NCBI GenBank assembly: GCA_029339505.1
Contig: JAQISU010000166.1
Coordinates: forward strand, 7,101,501 to 7,165,500
Reading direction: 5' to 3'
Source: Unio delphinus
Lineage: Eukaryota; Mollusca; Bivalvia; Unionida; Unionidae
DNA length: 64,000 bases
A program made the position numbers and the translations under genes. Numbering within the stretch: the first letter of the stretch is position 1; the number at the start of each line of letters is the position of its first letter. Positions 25,800-37,089 of this stretch are shown here, piece after piece. The notes beneath the pieces are model-generated. The model did no database searches. It saw only the letters and a list, made by a program, of their open reading frames with translations, and was not told the DNA's origin.

Positions 25800-26815
25800 T
25801 GGACTTGTGATAGCCCATCTTTCTCAAATCAAACTAAAATACATGAGGATGGACTTAGGTAGCCCATCGTCCTAACATCAAACTAATGTACATGTGTATG
25901 GATTTATGATAGCCCATCCTCCTAACATCAGGCTCATGTAGGGGCCCAGAATGGTCTAAAGCACTCTATGTTATGGATCACTACCATCTTACCTCTGTCT
26001 ACGTGGGTTTGAGTCTCAGATTCGGCCATTGTGGGTATGTGAGAAAGATTTCTAGTAGCTTCTTGTGGGTCGGTGGTTTTTCCATGGGTTTTCCTGGGTT
26101 CTTTCTCCACCATTATTACTGGCCGCCATGTATAGCCTATCATGTGCTGAAAAATTGCATTAAACACTACAACAAAATCAAACTCAGGTATATGTGTATC
26201 ATTCTAACATTAAACTAATGTACATATGTATGGAGTTACAGTAACCCATTCTCCTATTATCAATCTCATTTTCATGAGTTACGACCTCATGATAGCCCAT
26301 CCTCCTAACATCAAACTCATTTTCTTGAGTTATGACCTCATGATAGCGCATCCTCCTAACATCAAACTCATTTTCTTGAGTTATGACCTTATGATAACCC
26401 ATCCTCCTAACATCAAACTCATTTTCTTGAGTTATGACCTCATGATAGCCCATCCTCCTAACATCAAACTCATTTTCTTGAGTTATGCCCTCATGATAGC
26501 CCATCCTCCTAACATCAAACTCATTTTCTTGAGTTATGACCTCATGATAGCGCATCCTCCTAACATCAAACTCATTTTCTTGAGTTATGACCTCATGATA
26601 GCCCATCCTCCTAACATCAAACTCATTTTCTTGAGTTATGACCTCATGATAGCCCATCCTCCTAACATTAAACTCATTTTCTTGAGTTATGACCTCATGA
26701 TAACCCATCCTCCTAACATCAAACTCATTTTCTTGAGTTATGACCTCATGATAACCCATCCTCCTAACATCAAACTCATTTTCTTGAGTTATGACCTCAT
26801 GATAACCCATCCTTC
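25800..26815 (+). repeat. 51-bp minisatellite, split by a SINE
   Basis: From about 26270 to 26810 there are about eleven near-identical 51-bp units with cores CCATCCTCCTAACATCAAAC and TCATTTTCTTGAGTTATGAC. Diverged units flank them at 25800-25940 and 26182-26270, on both sides of the SINE. Because 51 is a multiple of three, both strands stay open for 203 codons. Confidence 0.95.
25941..26176 (+). mobile_element. tRNA-derived SINE, family 2
   Basis: It starts GGGGCCCAGAATGGTCTAAA with an A-box-like TGGTCTAAAGCAC; the B box is GTGGGTTTGAGTCTCA. A central GGTTTTTCCATGGGTTTTCC and GGCCGCCATGTATAG segment and a 3' TGCATTAAACACTACAACAA end resemble the conserved core and tail of known bivalve SINEs. 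It is flanked by an imperfect 14-bp repeat (25927-25940 and 26177-26190, 11 of 14 matching). It sits inside the 51-bp array. Different family from the element at 13529. Confidence 0.8.
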
Positions 26816-27304
26816 CACTTTAGTTTCCACATCATAGCTTTATAGGGGACTGTTGCATTTTGGCCAGATATGACATACAACATTACATTGAATGTATTAT
26901 ATTAATGAGTCCTTTAATAAGCTTTATTTCTAGCATTCCATTCCATCATTTACATTAATTATAGTCCCTGAGTATGTGTTCTTCTAAATATTAGTTTTCA
27001 CAGCATATCTTTACTAGAACTGTTGGATGTCATCCCAATTTGCTTATTTCATTTTGAGATGTCTTTGAGAAGTTTTAAAAATGCTAAACGAGTTTGAATA
27101 TCATCATTTTACATCATCATTTTGTAGAGTTTAAGCAAATTATTATTAGATATGACTTGTTTCCACTCTATCAAAGGCCTTAACTGAACAGAATGTAGCA
27201 AGAGGCATGTTTTGCAATTTTGCCATTGTTAAACTTTTTTATTATTATTATTTTTTTCACTCTTTTTAAAGAAAAAGTAGGAATTATGTTTTTACCTTGG
27301 ACAT

Positions 27305-27895
27305 TCTTGTGAGCAGTCATTGTTCTTCATTTATCGCTTACACTAGCAGTGGTATAGTTCATCATGTATCACTTACACTAGCAGTGCCTTTATTCTTCAT
27401 TATCACATACACTAGCAGTGCCATTGTTCATTATTTAGCACTTACACTAGCAGTGCCATTATTCTTCATTTATCACTTACATTAGCAATGCCTTTATTCT
27501 TCATTATTGCTTAAACTAGCTGTGCCATTGTTCATCATTTATCACTTACTCTAGCAGTGCCTTTATTCTTCATTATCACATACACTAGCAGTGCCATTGT
27601 TCATTATTTAGCACTTACACTAGCAGTGCCATTATTCTTCATTTATCACTTACATTAGCAATGCCTTTATTCTTCATTATTGCTTAAACTAGCTGTGCCA
27701 TTGTTCATCATTTATCACTTACTCTAGCAGTGCCTTTATTCTTCATTATCACATACACTAGCAGTGCCATTGTTCATTATTTATCACTTACAATAGCAGT
27801 GCCTTTATTCTTCATTTATCACTTACATTAGCAATGCCTTTATTCTTCATTATTGCTTAAACTAGCTGTGCCATTATTCTTCGTCATCACTTATT
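27305..27895 (+). repeat. ~35-bp minisatellite with 173-bp higher-order unit
   Basis: Monomers read CACTTACACTAGCAGTGCCA plus TTGTTCATCATTTAT. A five-monomer block recurs every 173 bp (its ATTCTTCATTATCACAT marker is at 27392, 27565 and 27738). Two further monomers occur at about 29908-29965, 2 kb away, which suggests that the array was split by an insertion. Confidence 0.92.
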
Positions 27896-29894
27896 GGGGG
27901 TTTCACGGTTACTATTTCACCATAGGGCATATCGGTGCAGCTCAGTTCCGGATAGTTCAATAATCAAAGATGACAGGCATAGATCAAGAAAATGTGACAA
28001 ACTGCTCACATTTTGCAAGCAGGATTGATATCTCACTATCTTAAAAAGAAATTCTATCAATATTTGATCAATTGTTGTTACATCTTTTTTTTTTTCAATA
28101 ACTTGTGCTGCAACAAGCTTTCAAATAAATGTTCTCTGCCCATTTCAGATCTTCATTATCTTTCCATTACATCATTATGTACTAGTTTGTATTTTTTGAT
28201 TGTGCAAAAGTGTGTCGCTGTGTAAAAAGTTCTTGCAATTTATCTAGCTTGAAGAATATGTTTGGTTTTTTTACAGCTTTAACCATAGCAGTAAATTAAG
28301 GTTGAACGACAATGAATAAAATTCTAACTTATTAAGGTTTTTTTATTATTGATTTAGAGTGCTGCATTTCTATTAATGTTAATTATATTTTTTTGAAATG
28401 ACGAGTTTCTTTCAAAATGCACAAATGTCATCCATGCTTGAACAGACAGGTGCACATACGATTCTCCTTGATGATTATTTTAATTTTATTTTCTTGAACG
28501 GATGGAAATTTTAGAGTATACAATTTGGAGAAATATCTATGTTAGACACACTATGCATGTATAGGACAGTTGTGGTTCTCACCCATCTGCCTGTCTGTCT
28601 GTATGTGTGTCTGTCTCATTTCATCTGGTGCATGGGTATGTATATCCTCAAATGAATGTGTTCGCATATGTATATTACATAAATATACTTCAGGTTAAAA
28701 ACAAGTATAATATGATGCTAAGATAGAACAAGTGCATGATAGATAAAGACAAAAAAGATGAATATTTGTGAGTATCCATTTATTATTGATTTTTAGGGAT
28801 TTTTCTTACAAGCAGTCTCTTTTTTTTAAATCATACTGTTTGCAATTTTACATCTGGTCACGTGGATTAAGATTGATTTAAAAGACGAACCAAAGTAATA
28901 GGACAAAATCTATGAAATAGTTGTATTATTAAAACTTAAATCTTTAATGCAAGGAAAGTTAAACAGAATTAATTTAATTTTAAGAATGTTGTTCTAAATG
29001 AATTTGTAGGTGGCAATCAGAAATCTTGTCTAAAGACCCCAGCAAATTTGAAAGTTATTGCATGTATCGTCTAAAATTTGATGTTTCAAAATTCTAAAAG
29101 AAAGTGAAACAAGTTAAAATGTCATTAATCTGAAAATTGTACAATTTTTACACCCAAACTATGAATAAATATTCCATCAGCATTAATTACACTCCTTTAT
29201 TGTTATGATAGCTAATGTAATTATTGCTTTGTCAAGTTCATCTGAATATATTAATATATACTGTGTTCCTTTTCTGATTTAATTTTTTAGCAAACAGATC
29301 AGCTGTTGTATTGAATTCATGTTATAATTTTCTTATCGAACTTGTGTTATAACTTTCTTAACTCGTGTTATAAACGAACTATTAGCCTTGTGAAAGTTAC
29401 AGAGAAAGAAGGATACATCAACATATGAAAAATGCAAATTGTTGAGATTGTTTTCATTAAAGTTATACAGCCGAAAATGTGCAATAAATGTTTAAAATCG
29501 GACATCAAGGTGAAATGTTCCAACAAATGTATCTGAAATTATGGATAATGAATCTATATTATCAGGTATAATATAAATATGGACAGTGTATTTAATTAAA
29601 TTATTTCATATTCTTAAAGTATGGAAAGTAAATATTTAATTATCTGATATAATGTAAGTATGGACACCAAATCTAATTATCTGATTTAGTTATTCTCCTA
29701 GTATGAACAAAATAAGTTTGACATATATAATTGATTCATTGGTTTTCTTTTGTTGACTTTATGTTTCACTGATCTAGCGTAGAACAGTAAACTATCCGGA
29801 ATTGAAATTTTTTGTGGGCATGCGCATTGGAGCTGAGGGAGGTAATTTTAGGTGCTATGATCAGTAACTCCATTGCAACTGTGACCCCCCCCCC
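27896..29894. mobile_element. candidate non-autonomous DNA element, 2.0 kb
   Basis: This segment separates two parts of one minisatellite. Its ends are imperfect inverted repeats: GGGGGTTTCACGGTTAC on the left and, inverted, GGGGGGTCACAGTTGC on the right. A second inverted pair lies further in, TTCCGGATAGTTCA (27945) and its complement at 29788-29801. The interior is AT-rich without a transposase-like frame. The superfamily is unknown and the end at the poly-C run (29885-29894) is imprecise. Confidence 0.5.
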
Positions 29895-30044
29895 ATACAT
29901 GCAGTGGCATTGTTCTACTTTTGTCACTTATGCTAGCAGTGCCATTGTTCTTTATTTATCACTGCTACTTTATACTGCATGCAGCATACATGTTGAAAAT
30001 GAAAAAACAATGGGTTTTTGCACATTATCTCATTTCATTCCATT

Positions 30045-30084
30045 GTTATATATATATATATATATAGAGAAATGTGTTTGGAAG

Positions 30085-30174
<90 letters not shown>

Positions 30175-30193
30175 CTTCCAAACACATTTCTCT
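30045..30193. repeat. 128-bp perfect palindrome with (TA)41 core
   Basis: 30066-30088 (AGAGAAATGTGTTTGGAAGC then TGA) is the exact reverse complement of 30171-30193. The 82 bases between are (TA)41, themselves self-complementary, so 30066-30193 is one perfect palindrome. A further (TA)n tract lies just outside the left arm (30045-30065). Confidence 0.96.
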
Positions 30194-30265
30194 TTTGTTA
30201 CATTCTTTGCCTGAATTATAGTATGTTAAGCATTACTTGTAAGACTTGGTATATTCTATCACCAG

Positions 30266-30446
30266 ATCTGTCTAAAATGGCTGCAGCAGAGTTGGAGGTA
30301 CTGTTGTTGTGCAGATTGGAGCAAGCAACAATAGCCCGCCTCAAGCACCATGCCCCCATGGCTGCTAGGATTGTCCTGTCTACACTCAAACTTTTCAGAA
30401 ACTCTAATCTCTTTAAAAAGAAGAAAGAAACACCACCACCTCCCAG
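30266..30446 (+). CDS. CFAP54: CFAP54 exon 9
   Basis: Acceptor TTCTATCACCAG, donor CCCAG|GTAATG. Helical SKMAAAELEVLLLCRLEQAT and MAARIVLSTLKLFRNSNLF, then a basic/proline tail KKKKETPPPP. A longer open frame runs through it from 29812, but its upstream part is only a (TA)n microsatellite. The exon lies 72 bp downstream of a perfect 128-bp palindrome. Confidence 0.88.
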
Positions 30447-31063
30447 GTAATGATCGAACACCCATACAATTGGTTCTTTTACTGTTTGATATATTCTTCA
30501 ATTAATAAAAAAAATAGGTATGTTTGAACTAAAAGGGATATTTACACTTTAACATGTTTCATATCAATGTTTTTAGATAGATTTGCAAAAGTGTAAAATT
30601 CTTGTGCATATAAAAAAATGTTTTTACAGCTGTTAAATCAGAAAGAATTTACTAGTGTAAAACTTAATTTAATTCATTAAAAACACATTCATTCCTTACT
30701 CCATTTTGCCAGAAACATTAAAAGTTTATTAAAGTGAAATTTTTTGAATTTTTCCTGGAATGTTTTAAAATACCTATGTTTCTTGTTTCCAAAAATGTGT
30801 ATAGGTATGTACGTATCTACCTAATTTTTTATACACCTAGGCACCTAGCTAAACAAACTTTTTTGGAAGCAGATTTATTTATGCATTCAGAAGTAACCCC
30901 CATTCAGGTGAAATGAAAAGAATCTCTAGGGCTTAATTAGGTAGTGAGTTCATTTTGAAGGCATCACCAAATTTGTATACTCCATGCATATTTGATCATT
31001 TATTGCACAGAAATTACAAAATTAGCCATTCCTTTACAATTTCTAACTCTGCATGTCACATTT

Positions 31064-31165
31064 ACTAGACATCACTATAAACTGCCTCACTGCAAACATC
31101 ATAGCCATGTGACTGTAAAATTTGTTAAAGCTACATAAAAAATCCTAATCAAACAAACAAAAAAC
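31064..31165 (+). mobile_element. SINE family 1, 3' fragment
   Basis: Only the last ~100 bp are present: AGACATCACTATAAACTGCC, GTGACTGTAAAATTTG and the tail AATCCTAATCAAACAAACAA. This matches the 3' parts of the copies at 13529 and 33781. A 5' truncation is usual for target-primed retrotransposition. Confidence 0.85.
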
Positions 31166-33079
31166 ATTTACGTGTGAGGTTGTTCCCTGCTTATGAGCTT
31201 TGTACTGTCAACATCATTTATGATACATCCAAGTAAGTGTTATTATAAAAAATAGTAGACAGATGTATTTCTACAATGATGCCAAATAATGTAGACTTAA
31301 AATTTGCTTTGCAAAAATACAGCTGGGAAAAATCTAATTTTTGAGACTGGATTTGTTTTTGGCTAAACGTTACTGGTTTCAGAATCAGATTTTGTGTCTG
31401 GATTTTAGATTTTTTGGGCCTGGAATCTAAAGCAGACCAGTATGAACTGCACACACAGACTTGTGAAATTTCGCAAAAGTAGGATAAGTTTAAGATTTTT
31501 TGTAAAAAGTGGCCAAAATACAAAAAATCATGGATACAATATCCCACTCAAAGATCCAATATTTACCCTTCTACGCTTACACGAGTGAAATAGCTAATCG
31601 AAAACATCATTTACAGACCTAGGGATCTGACTAAACTCTCTTGTGTATTTGGGTGCATTCAGAATTAATTCCCAAAATGCATTTCTTAGCCCCTATTTCA
31701 GTCAAAAATTTAAAAAATATCCAGGGGTTTATTAGTTAACTAAGATAAATTAGTCTTTTATTTGAATGTCCATATCGTTATACAGCTATGGAGTTGCCAT
31801 TTAAAACCATTTCCATTTGTTTTCTTAATATGCAGACCTCAGCTTCAATCTCATAGATTTACATGTACTCTTAGATGTATTTGTTTTAGATGTACATGTG
31901 CCATATTGGATGCTGTACTGCTATTAAAATGGTACATCATGTTGTGCAGCTAGCTAATCACATAGTTTGGAACATGGCCATATATGTTGTAGGGGTGGAA
32001 AGGTTTCAGCCTTTGGAATTAAACACTATACTCCCAGGTTATGATGTGCATTAGGTATAAAGCCTTGGTCATCATTGGCGGTTATAATCTAAATTGGGAT
32101 TATTTCACCCTATTTTTACACAATCTTTTTGAATTGTATTTAACTGTTTATCCCTCTTTTCCCTTGAAATTGAATGGTCTACTCCCAAATTTAGTTGAAG
32201 CATGGAACTATAGCATCACTAGTTAAATGTCACAGCCCTAAAGCAGTTAACACCTGTTGGTATTTATTGCTATAGCAAATCCAGCAAAGTAAAATGGTGA
32301 TTCTCTTTGATGCTTGACAGTAGTTTAATTTGAAATTAAACAGTTAACAAAACTGTTTGGTGTGATTTGTTTGTTTCATTGTTTTTACATTTCAATTGTT
32401 CTCAGCATCATTACATGTATTTGAAAGAAAGCTGAAATGTTCTTTCATGCTATAGCAATACTGGCAGTGTAAAATTAAAATTTTGTTTGATGCATGACAG
32501 TATGTATAGTGGTATAGCTGATATGACTCGGGTGTGTCATTGTATACCATTATCTTTCTTTGGTGGATGTTACACTTGAAAAGTTAAATATACAAAAATT
32601 CAAAACATTTAAGTTCATAACTATGACTATCTGACAGGAGTACATTGCAATCAGTCATAATATTGTTACCATCACACACGTCCAGTATGCAAGTGTTTCT
32701 TGAAGGGCATGTGGTCTACATGCTTTCTATCATACCTTATTTAGAAAAATTACTGAAATTTAGTGGTCCTACTCACCTATGATAATAGTTAATTGTTGTG
32801 AAACTTATCTTTCTTACTTATAAGCTCATTCTAATTTTACAGGGCAGTGGAGAGGTAATTTCATTTTACAAATGTTTATGTATTGTTATATTTTATGTTT
32901 ATGTTTTATTTATTATTATAATTTAGTTTTACATAGATACTGCACTATCCTAACTTGCTGCAATCTCATCAAGACTTTCATCTCTAGAGCTATATTGCTG
33001 ACATATTATGATATGTAAATTTTACAATTCATTGTGGTCTCTATCCAAACAAGGCAGCAATAGTCTTACCATTTGATTT

Positions 33080-33540
33080 CATATACCATGTATACCTGTG
33101 TACAGTGCATATTGTGGATACCTGTGTACAGTGTGTACCTTGTATACATTTGTACAGTGTATACCATGTTTACCTGTGAATAGTATATACCAAGGATGAC
33201 TGTATATAGTGTATTCCTTGTATAACTGTGTATACTGTATACCATGAATGACTGTAAAATAGCATATACCATGGACACCTGTGTATAGCATATACCATGT
33301 ATATCTGTATATAGTGTATACCATGTATATCTGTATAACTGTATGTAGTGTATACCATGGATGACTGTATATAGTGTATACCATGGATAACTGTATATTG
33401 CTTATACCATAGATACTTGTGTTTAGTGTATACCATAGATAACTGTGTATAGTGTATACCATGTATACCTGTGTATAGTGTATACCATGTATACCTGTGT
33501 ATAGTGTATGCCATTTATACCCATGTATAATGTATAATAC
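33080..33540 (+). repeat. 26-bp minisatellite
   Basis: About 17 units with core AGTGTATACCATGTATACCT plus GTGTAT. Variants replace ATACC with ATGACTGTATA. Three overlapping minus-strand frames (Tyr/His/Ile-rich) result from three units making 78 bp. Confidence 0.93.
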
Positions 33541-33639
33541 TGTATGTATAATTATGTTTAGTATAATCCAAACTGTAAGCAGTTTATACCTTTATCTGGT
33601 GGTACATCATGTGGCTCATGGCATGGCATGTAAACAGCT

Positions 33640-34630
33640 TATATCCTTATAGACATCAGGACTCTGAGCAGCATTGACCTAATGCCATAGCCATGATAAC
33701 ACTGTCTACTAATCAATACAGCAGCATATACCTATATGCCATAGCCAAGATCACACAATCTACTAATTGCCCGGTAATATACCGCTCTGGTGGCCTAGTG
33801 ATTAGAGCATCCACCACAGAAGTGGGAGGGCGTAAGTTCAATCCCAGGCTGAATCATACCAAAGACTTACAAAAATGGTACTAACAGCTGCCTTGCTTGA
33901 CACTCAGCATTAAGAGGTTAGTGTTAGGACTGGTCAGCCTGGTGTCAGGATAATGTGACTGGGTGAGACATCATGCTACATGTCTGCAGCTTGATGCCCC
34001 AGTGCTAGTTATCACTATAAACTGCCTCACTGCAGACATCGTAGCAATATGACTGAAATTATTTTAAAGCTACGTTAAAAATCCTAATGAAAGAAACTAA
34101 TTAATATAGCAGCATGGACCTATATGCCATAACCATGATAACACTATCTACTAATTATTATAGCAGGATAGACATATATGCTATAGCCATGATAACACTG
34201 TTTACTAATTAATATAACAGCATGGACATATATGCCATAGCCAAGATAACACTGTTTACTAATTAATATAGCAGCATGGACCTATATGCCATAACCATGA
34301 TAACACTATATACTAATTATTATAGCAGGATAGACATAAATGCCATAGCCAAGATAACACTGTTTACTAATTAATATGGCAGCATGGACCTATATGCCAT
34401 AACACTGTTTACTAATTATTATAGCAGCATGGACATAAATGCCATAGCCAAGATAACACTGTCTACTAATTAATATAGCAGCATGGACTTTTTATGCCCT
34501 TGTCATGATAACACTGTTTACTAATTAATATAACGGCATGGACCTCTTTGGCATAGCCATGATAACACAGTCTACTCATTAATATAGCAGAATGGACCTC
34601 TTGCCATGACCAAGATAACACAATCTACTC
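33640..34630 (+). repeat. 54-bp minisatellite interrupted by a SINE
   Basis: The unit core is GCATGGACCTATATGCCATA plus GCCATGATAACACTGTCTAC and TAATTAATATA. About two units precede and ten follow the SINE at 33781-34096. Moderate divergence, with some internal deletions. Confidence 0.93.
33781..34096 (+). mobile_element. tRNA-derived SINE, family 1, full length
   Basis: It begins ACCGCTCTGG; A box TGGCCTAGTGATTAGAGC; B box TAAGTTCAATCCCAG; body with ATTAAGAGGTTAGTGTTAGG and CTGGTGTCAGGATAATGTGA; ends AATCCTAATGAAAGAAAC. The same element as 13529 in the opposite orientation, with matching landmarks throughout. Inserted within the 54-bp array at its TACTAATT segment. Confidence 0.92.
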
Positions 34631-35469
34631 ATTGATAGAGCAAATGATTTAAGATGCATTCATTTTATTTTGATATTTACTTTAATATTGATGAGTAAAA
34701 ACTTTAGACATTAACTGAGCAATGTATTGGAGGTGATTGGAGAATTGTGACCATTTTAATACGTATTTGATTTATAAACAGAGTCATCTAGCACAAAACC
34801 TAAATGCTCCAACAAGCAGTCCATTTGCCAAAGCTAGAATTTGTCAGCAGCACATCAGTAATGATACAGCTTGGCTGGCATTTTGTAAAATGTCTTTAGA
34901 CCATGACTGAGTTGTTGTACGGTATGCAAGACAGTGGTCCCTAATCATTTTAGTATAAAGTAATTACTTAAATGAAGGTCTAATGACTTGTGATTAGAAA
35001 ATTAAAATGTCTTCTAGGCATTTATGAGTAGACAAATACACTAAAAATCAACAGTAAAAGTTATGCAAAATATTTTCTTTATTTTTGAAAACCTAATGAT
35101 TTTGGCAAAACTCTCTTGCATCATTTGAATTCTGTTTTATTCTTAGTTCTATTTTAAGAGACATTTTTGAAAATTCTTTTGCTTTTGTTTTCTTTAATTT
35201 ATTCAAGAACTGTTTCAAGAATTATTTTATCATGCTTTATTCATGCTTTCACTGCATTTTTTTCCATTGCAATTGATAATGAATTCATCCATGTCTTTCT
35301 GCATGTTTCTTTTTTCATTAGATAAAACTATGACAGCATATGTAGTATCAATCCTGCTTTTATTTCTACAAATAGCCTAAAGATTCTCGCTTGACATAAA
35401 TCGGTTTATGTTTATTTAAAGGAAAATTTATTTCCAATAACAATCATCACAGCTGAAGATTTAATTGAA

Positions 35470-35800
35470 TAGCTGTATTTAAAAAATATGATATTGAATA
35501 CCTGTACTTGACAGATGTGATATTGAATACCCACATTTAAAATAATGAAATTAATTATGTGTATTTGAAAAAATTAAATTGACTACATGTAAATAACAGA
35601 CTGATCTTGAATACCTGTACAGAAAATAATGATACTGAATACCTGTACAGAAAAGAATGATATTGAATACCCACACTTAATGAAATTGATTACATGTACT
35701 TAAAAGAAATAAATTGACTACATATACACAACAGACTCATCTTGAATACCTGTATACAAAAAAATGATATTGAACATCTGTGCTTAACAGAATGATATCC
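35470..35800 (+). repeat. degenerate ~30-bp repeat
   Basis: Units share TGATATTGAATACCTGTAC followed by a variable A-rich spacer (AGAAAA, TTAAAA, TTGACAG). Roughly ten diverged copies. Confidence 0.8.
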
Positions 35801-35919
35801 AAGAAGGATATTGTTTGAATAGTTCTATGTACATGTATGTAACCACACTTTGCATGCTGTAGATACACTGGTAATATTATGATTGTGAACTTACATATAA
35901 AGAAATGTATTGTAGCTGA

Positions 35920-36260
35920 GGGTTTAGAATTTCTTTAGATGGTGAAGATTTCAAATGAATTAATGTGTAAAAGTTTTGATTACTAGCTTTTGTTTAGATG
36001 TCTGAAGTTCTAAATGAAGTAATATGTAATAGCTGAAGTTATTAACATTTTTTAGATGACTGAGATTCCAAATAAATTAATGTAATATAACTCAGAAATT
36101 TAGAATTTTGTTTAGATGGCTGAAGTTCCAAATGAAGTAATATGTAATAGCTGAAGTTATTAGCATTTTTGTAAATGATTGATATTCCAAATAAATTAAT
36201 GTAATATAGCTCAGATATTTAGAATTTTGTTGAGATGGTTGAAGTTTAAAATGAAATAAT
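35920..36260 (+). repeat. 117-bp dimeric repeat, about 3 copies
   Basis: Each copy has a TTAGAATTTTGTTTAGATGG half and a TTATTAGCATTTTTGTAAAT half, both followed by a TTCCAAATNAANTAATRT segment. AGATG(G/T)CTGAAGTTC recurs at 35996 and 36113, and as a variant at 36231. Confidence 0.85.
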
Positions 36261-36745
36261 GTGTAATACTTGAGGTTATTAGTTGATGGACATTAATAAC
36301 GAAAGAAAATACATTGGAATTTATATCTATCTCACTTTCTCTTTCAATCTCTCTCTCCACAAAATCTGAATGATATGCATCTACACATGTTAAATTAATG
36401 AAGATTGTATGCACTTATTTTTTATCTACACTCAATGTATATTTCATATTTTTAGGTACAATTATTTAAGATATTTTATAAATGAAATTTAACAGTATAT
36501 TATATAAAGATTAATGAAAGAAATGATAGAGGAAAGACAAAACAATGTAAAAGCTTTGCCAGTTACCTAATTAAGGATCAAATTACCATCAAAACATCAA
36601 AGTGTGTGTCTTGAACTTTTCCTTTTTTTCCCCAATGCATATAAGTGCTTATTTTTGCTTTAAAATTACTAAAGTACATTGCTTATTTTCATATTTTGCT
36701 TTTCTTTCCATGTTTATATATGCTTATTAGTAGGAATTAAAAGAT

Positions 36746-36750
<5 letters not shown>

Positions 36751-36786
<36 letters not shown>
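36751..36786. repeat. (TG)18 microsatellite
   Basis: Uninterrupted TG dinucleotides. Confidence 0.98.
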
Positions 36787-36787
<1 letters not shown>

Positions 36788-37089
36788 AATAAAGTGAAAC
36801 CTCAATACCAAATTGGCCATATACAGAAAACATTTGAAACCAAACAAATTTTCTGTGCCCATATTTTCCATAACATAATTTAAATTTTTCAAAATATTTC
36901 AGTAATAAATTTTGTAACTCAGTGAACTAAAACTCTTTCTAATGTGAAAACTGAAAGAAATGTTTTGCACGATGTGTTAGTTTTACATTTTAAGTAAACT
37001 CCATACAACAGAAAGTTAAACAAGATATGTGACCAGTCTTCAAGATGCAAATTAAAAAAAACAACCACCCCACATAACACAGTCAATAG

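Larger units (their letters stand above)
24739..30265 (+). other. intron 8
   Basis: 5.5 kb of successive arrays: 22-bp units, 51-bp units interrupted by a SINE, ~35-bp units interrupted by a 2.0 kb candidate DNA element, then a microsatellite palindrome directly before exon 9. Each is annotated below. The remaining gaps (25120-25500, 26840-27300) show nothing recognisable. Confidence 0.6.

Noticed and set aside
26226..26837. 203-codon repeat protein on the plus strand.
   Set aside because: Generated by a 51-bp minisatellite that is open on both strands; no flanking coding sequence, splice context or known homologue.
29812..30450. A 212-codon plus-strand frame as one protein.
   Set aside because: Its middle is a (TA)n microsatellite (poly-Ile/Tyr) and its start has no coding context. 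Only the last 60 codons are real, as CFAP54 exon 9 beginning at the acceptor at 30265.
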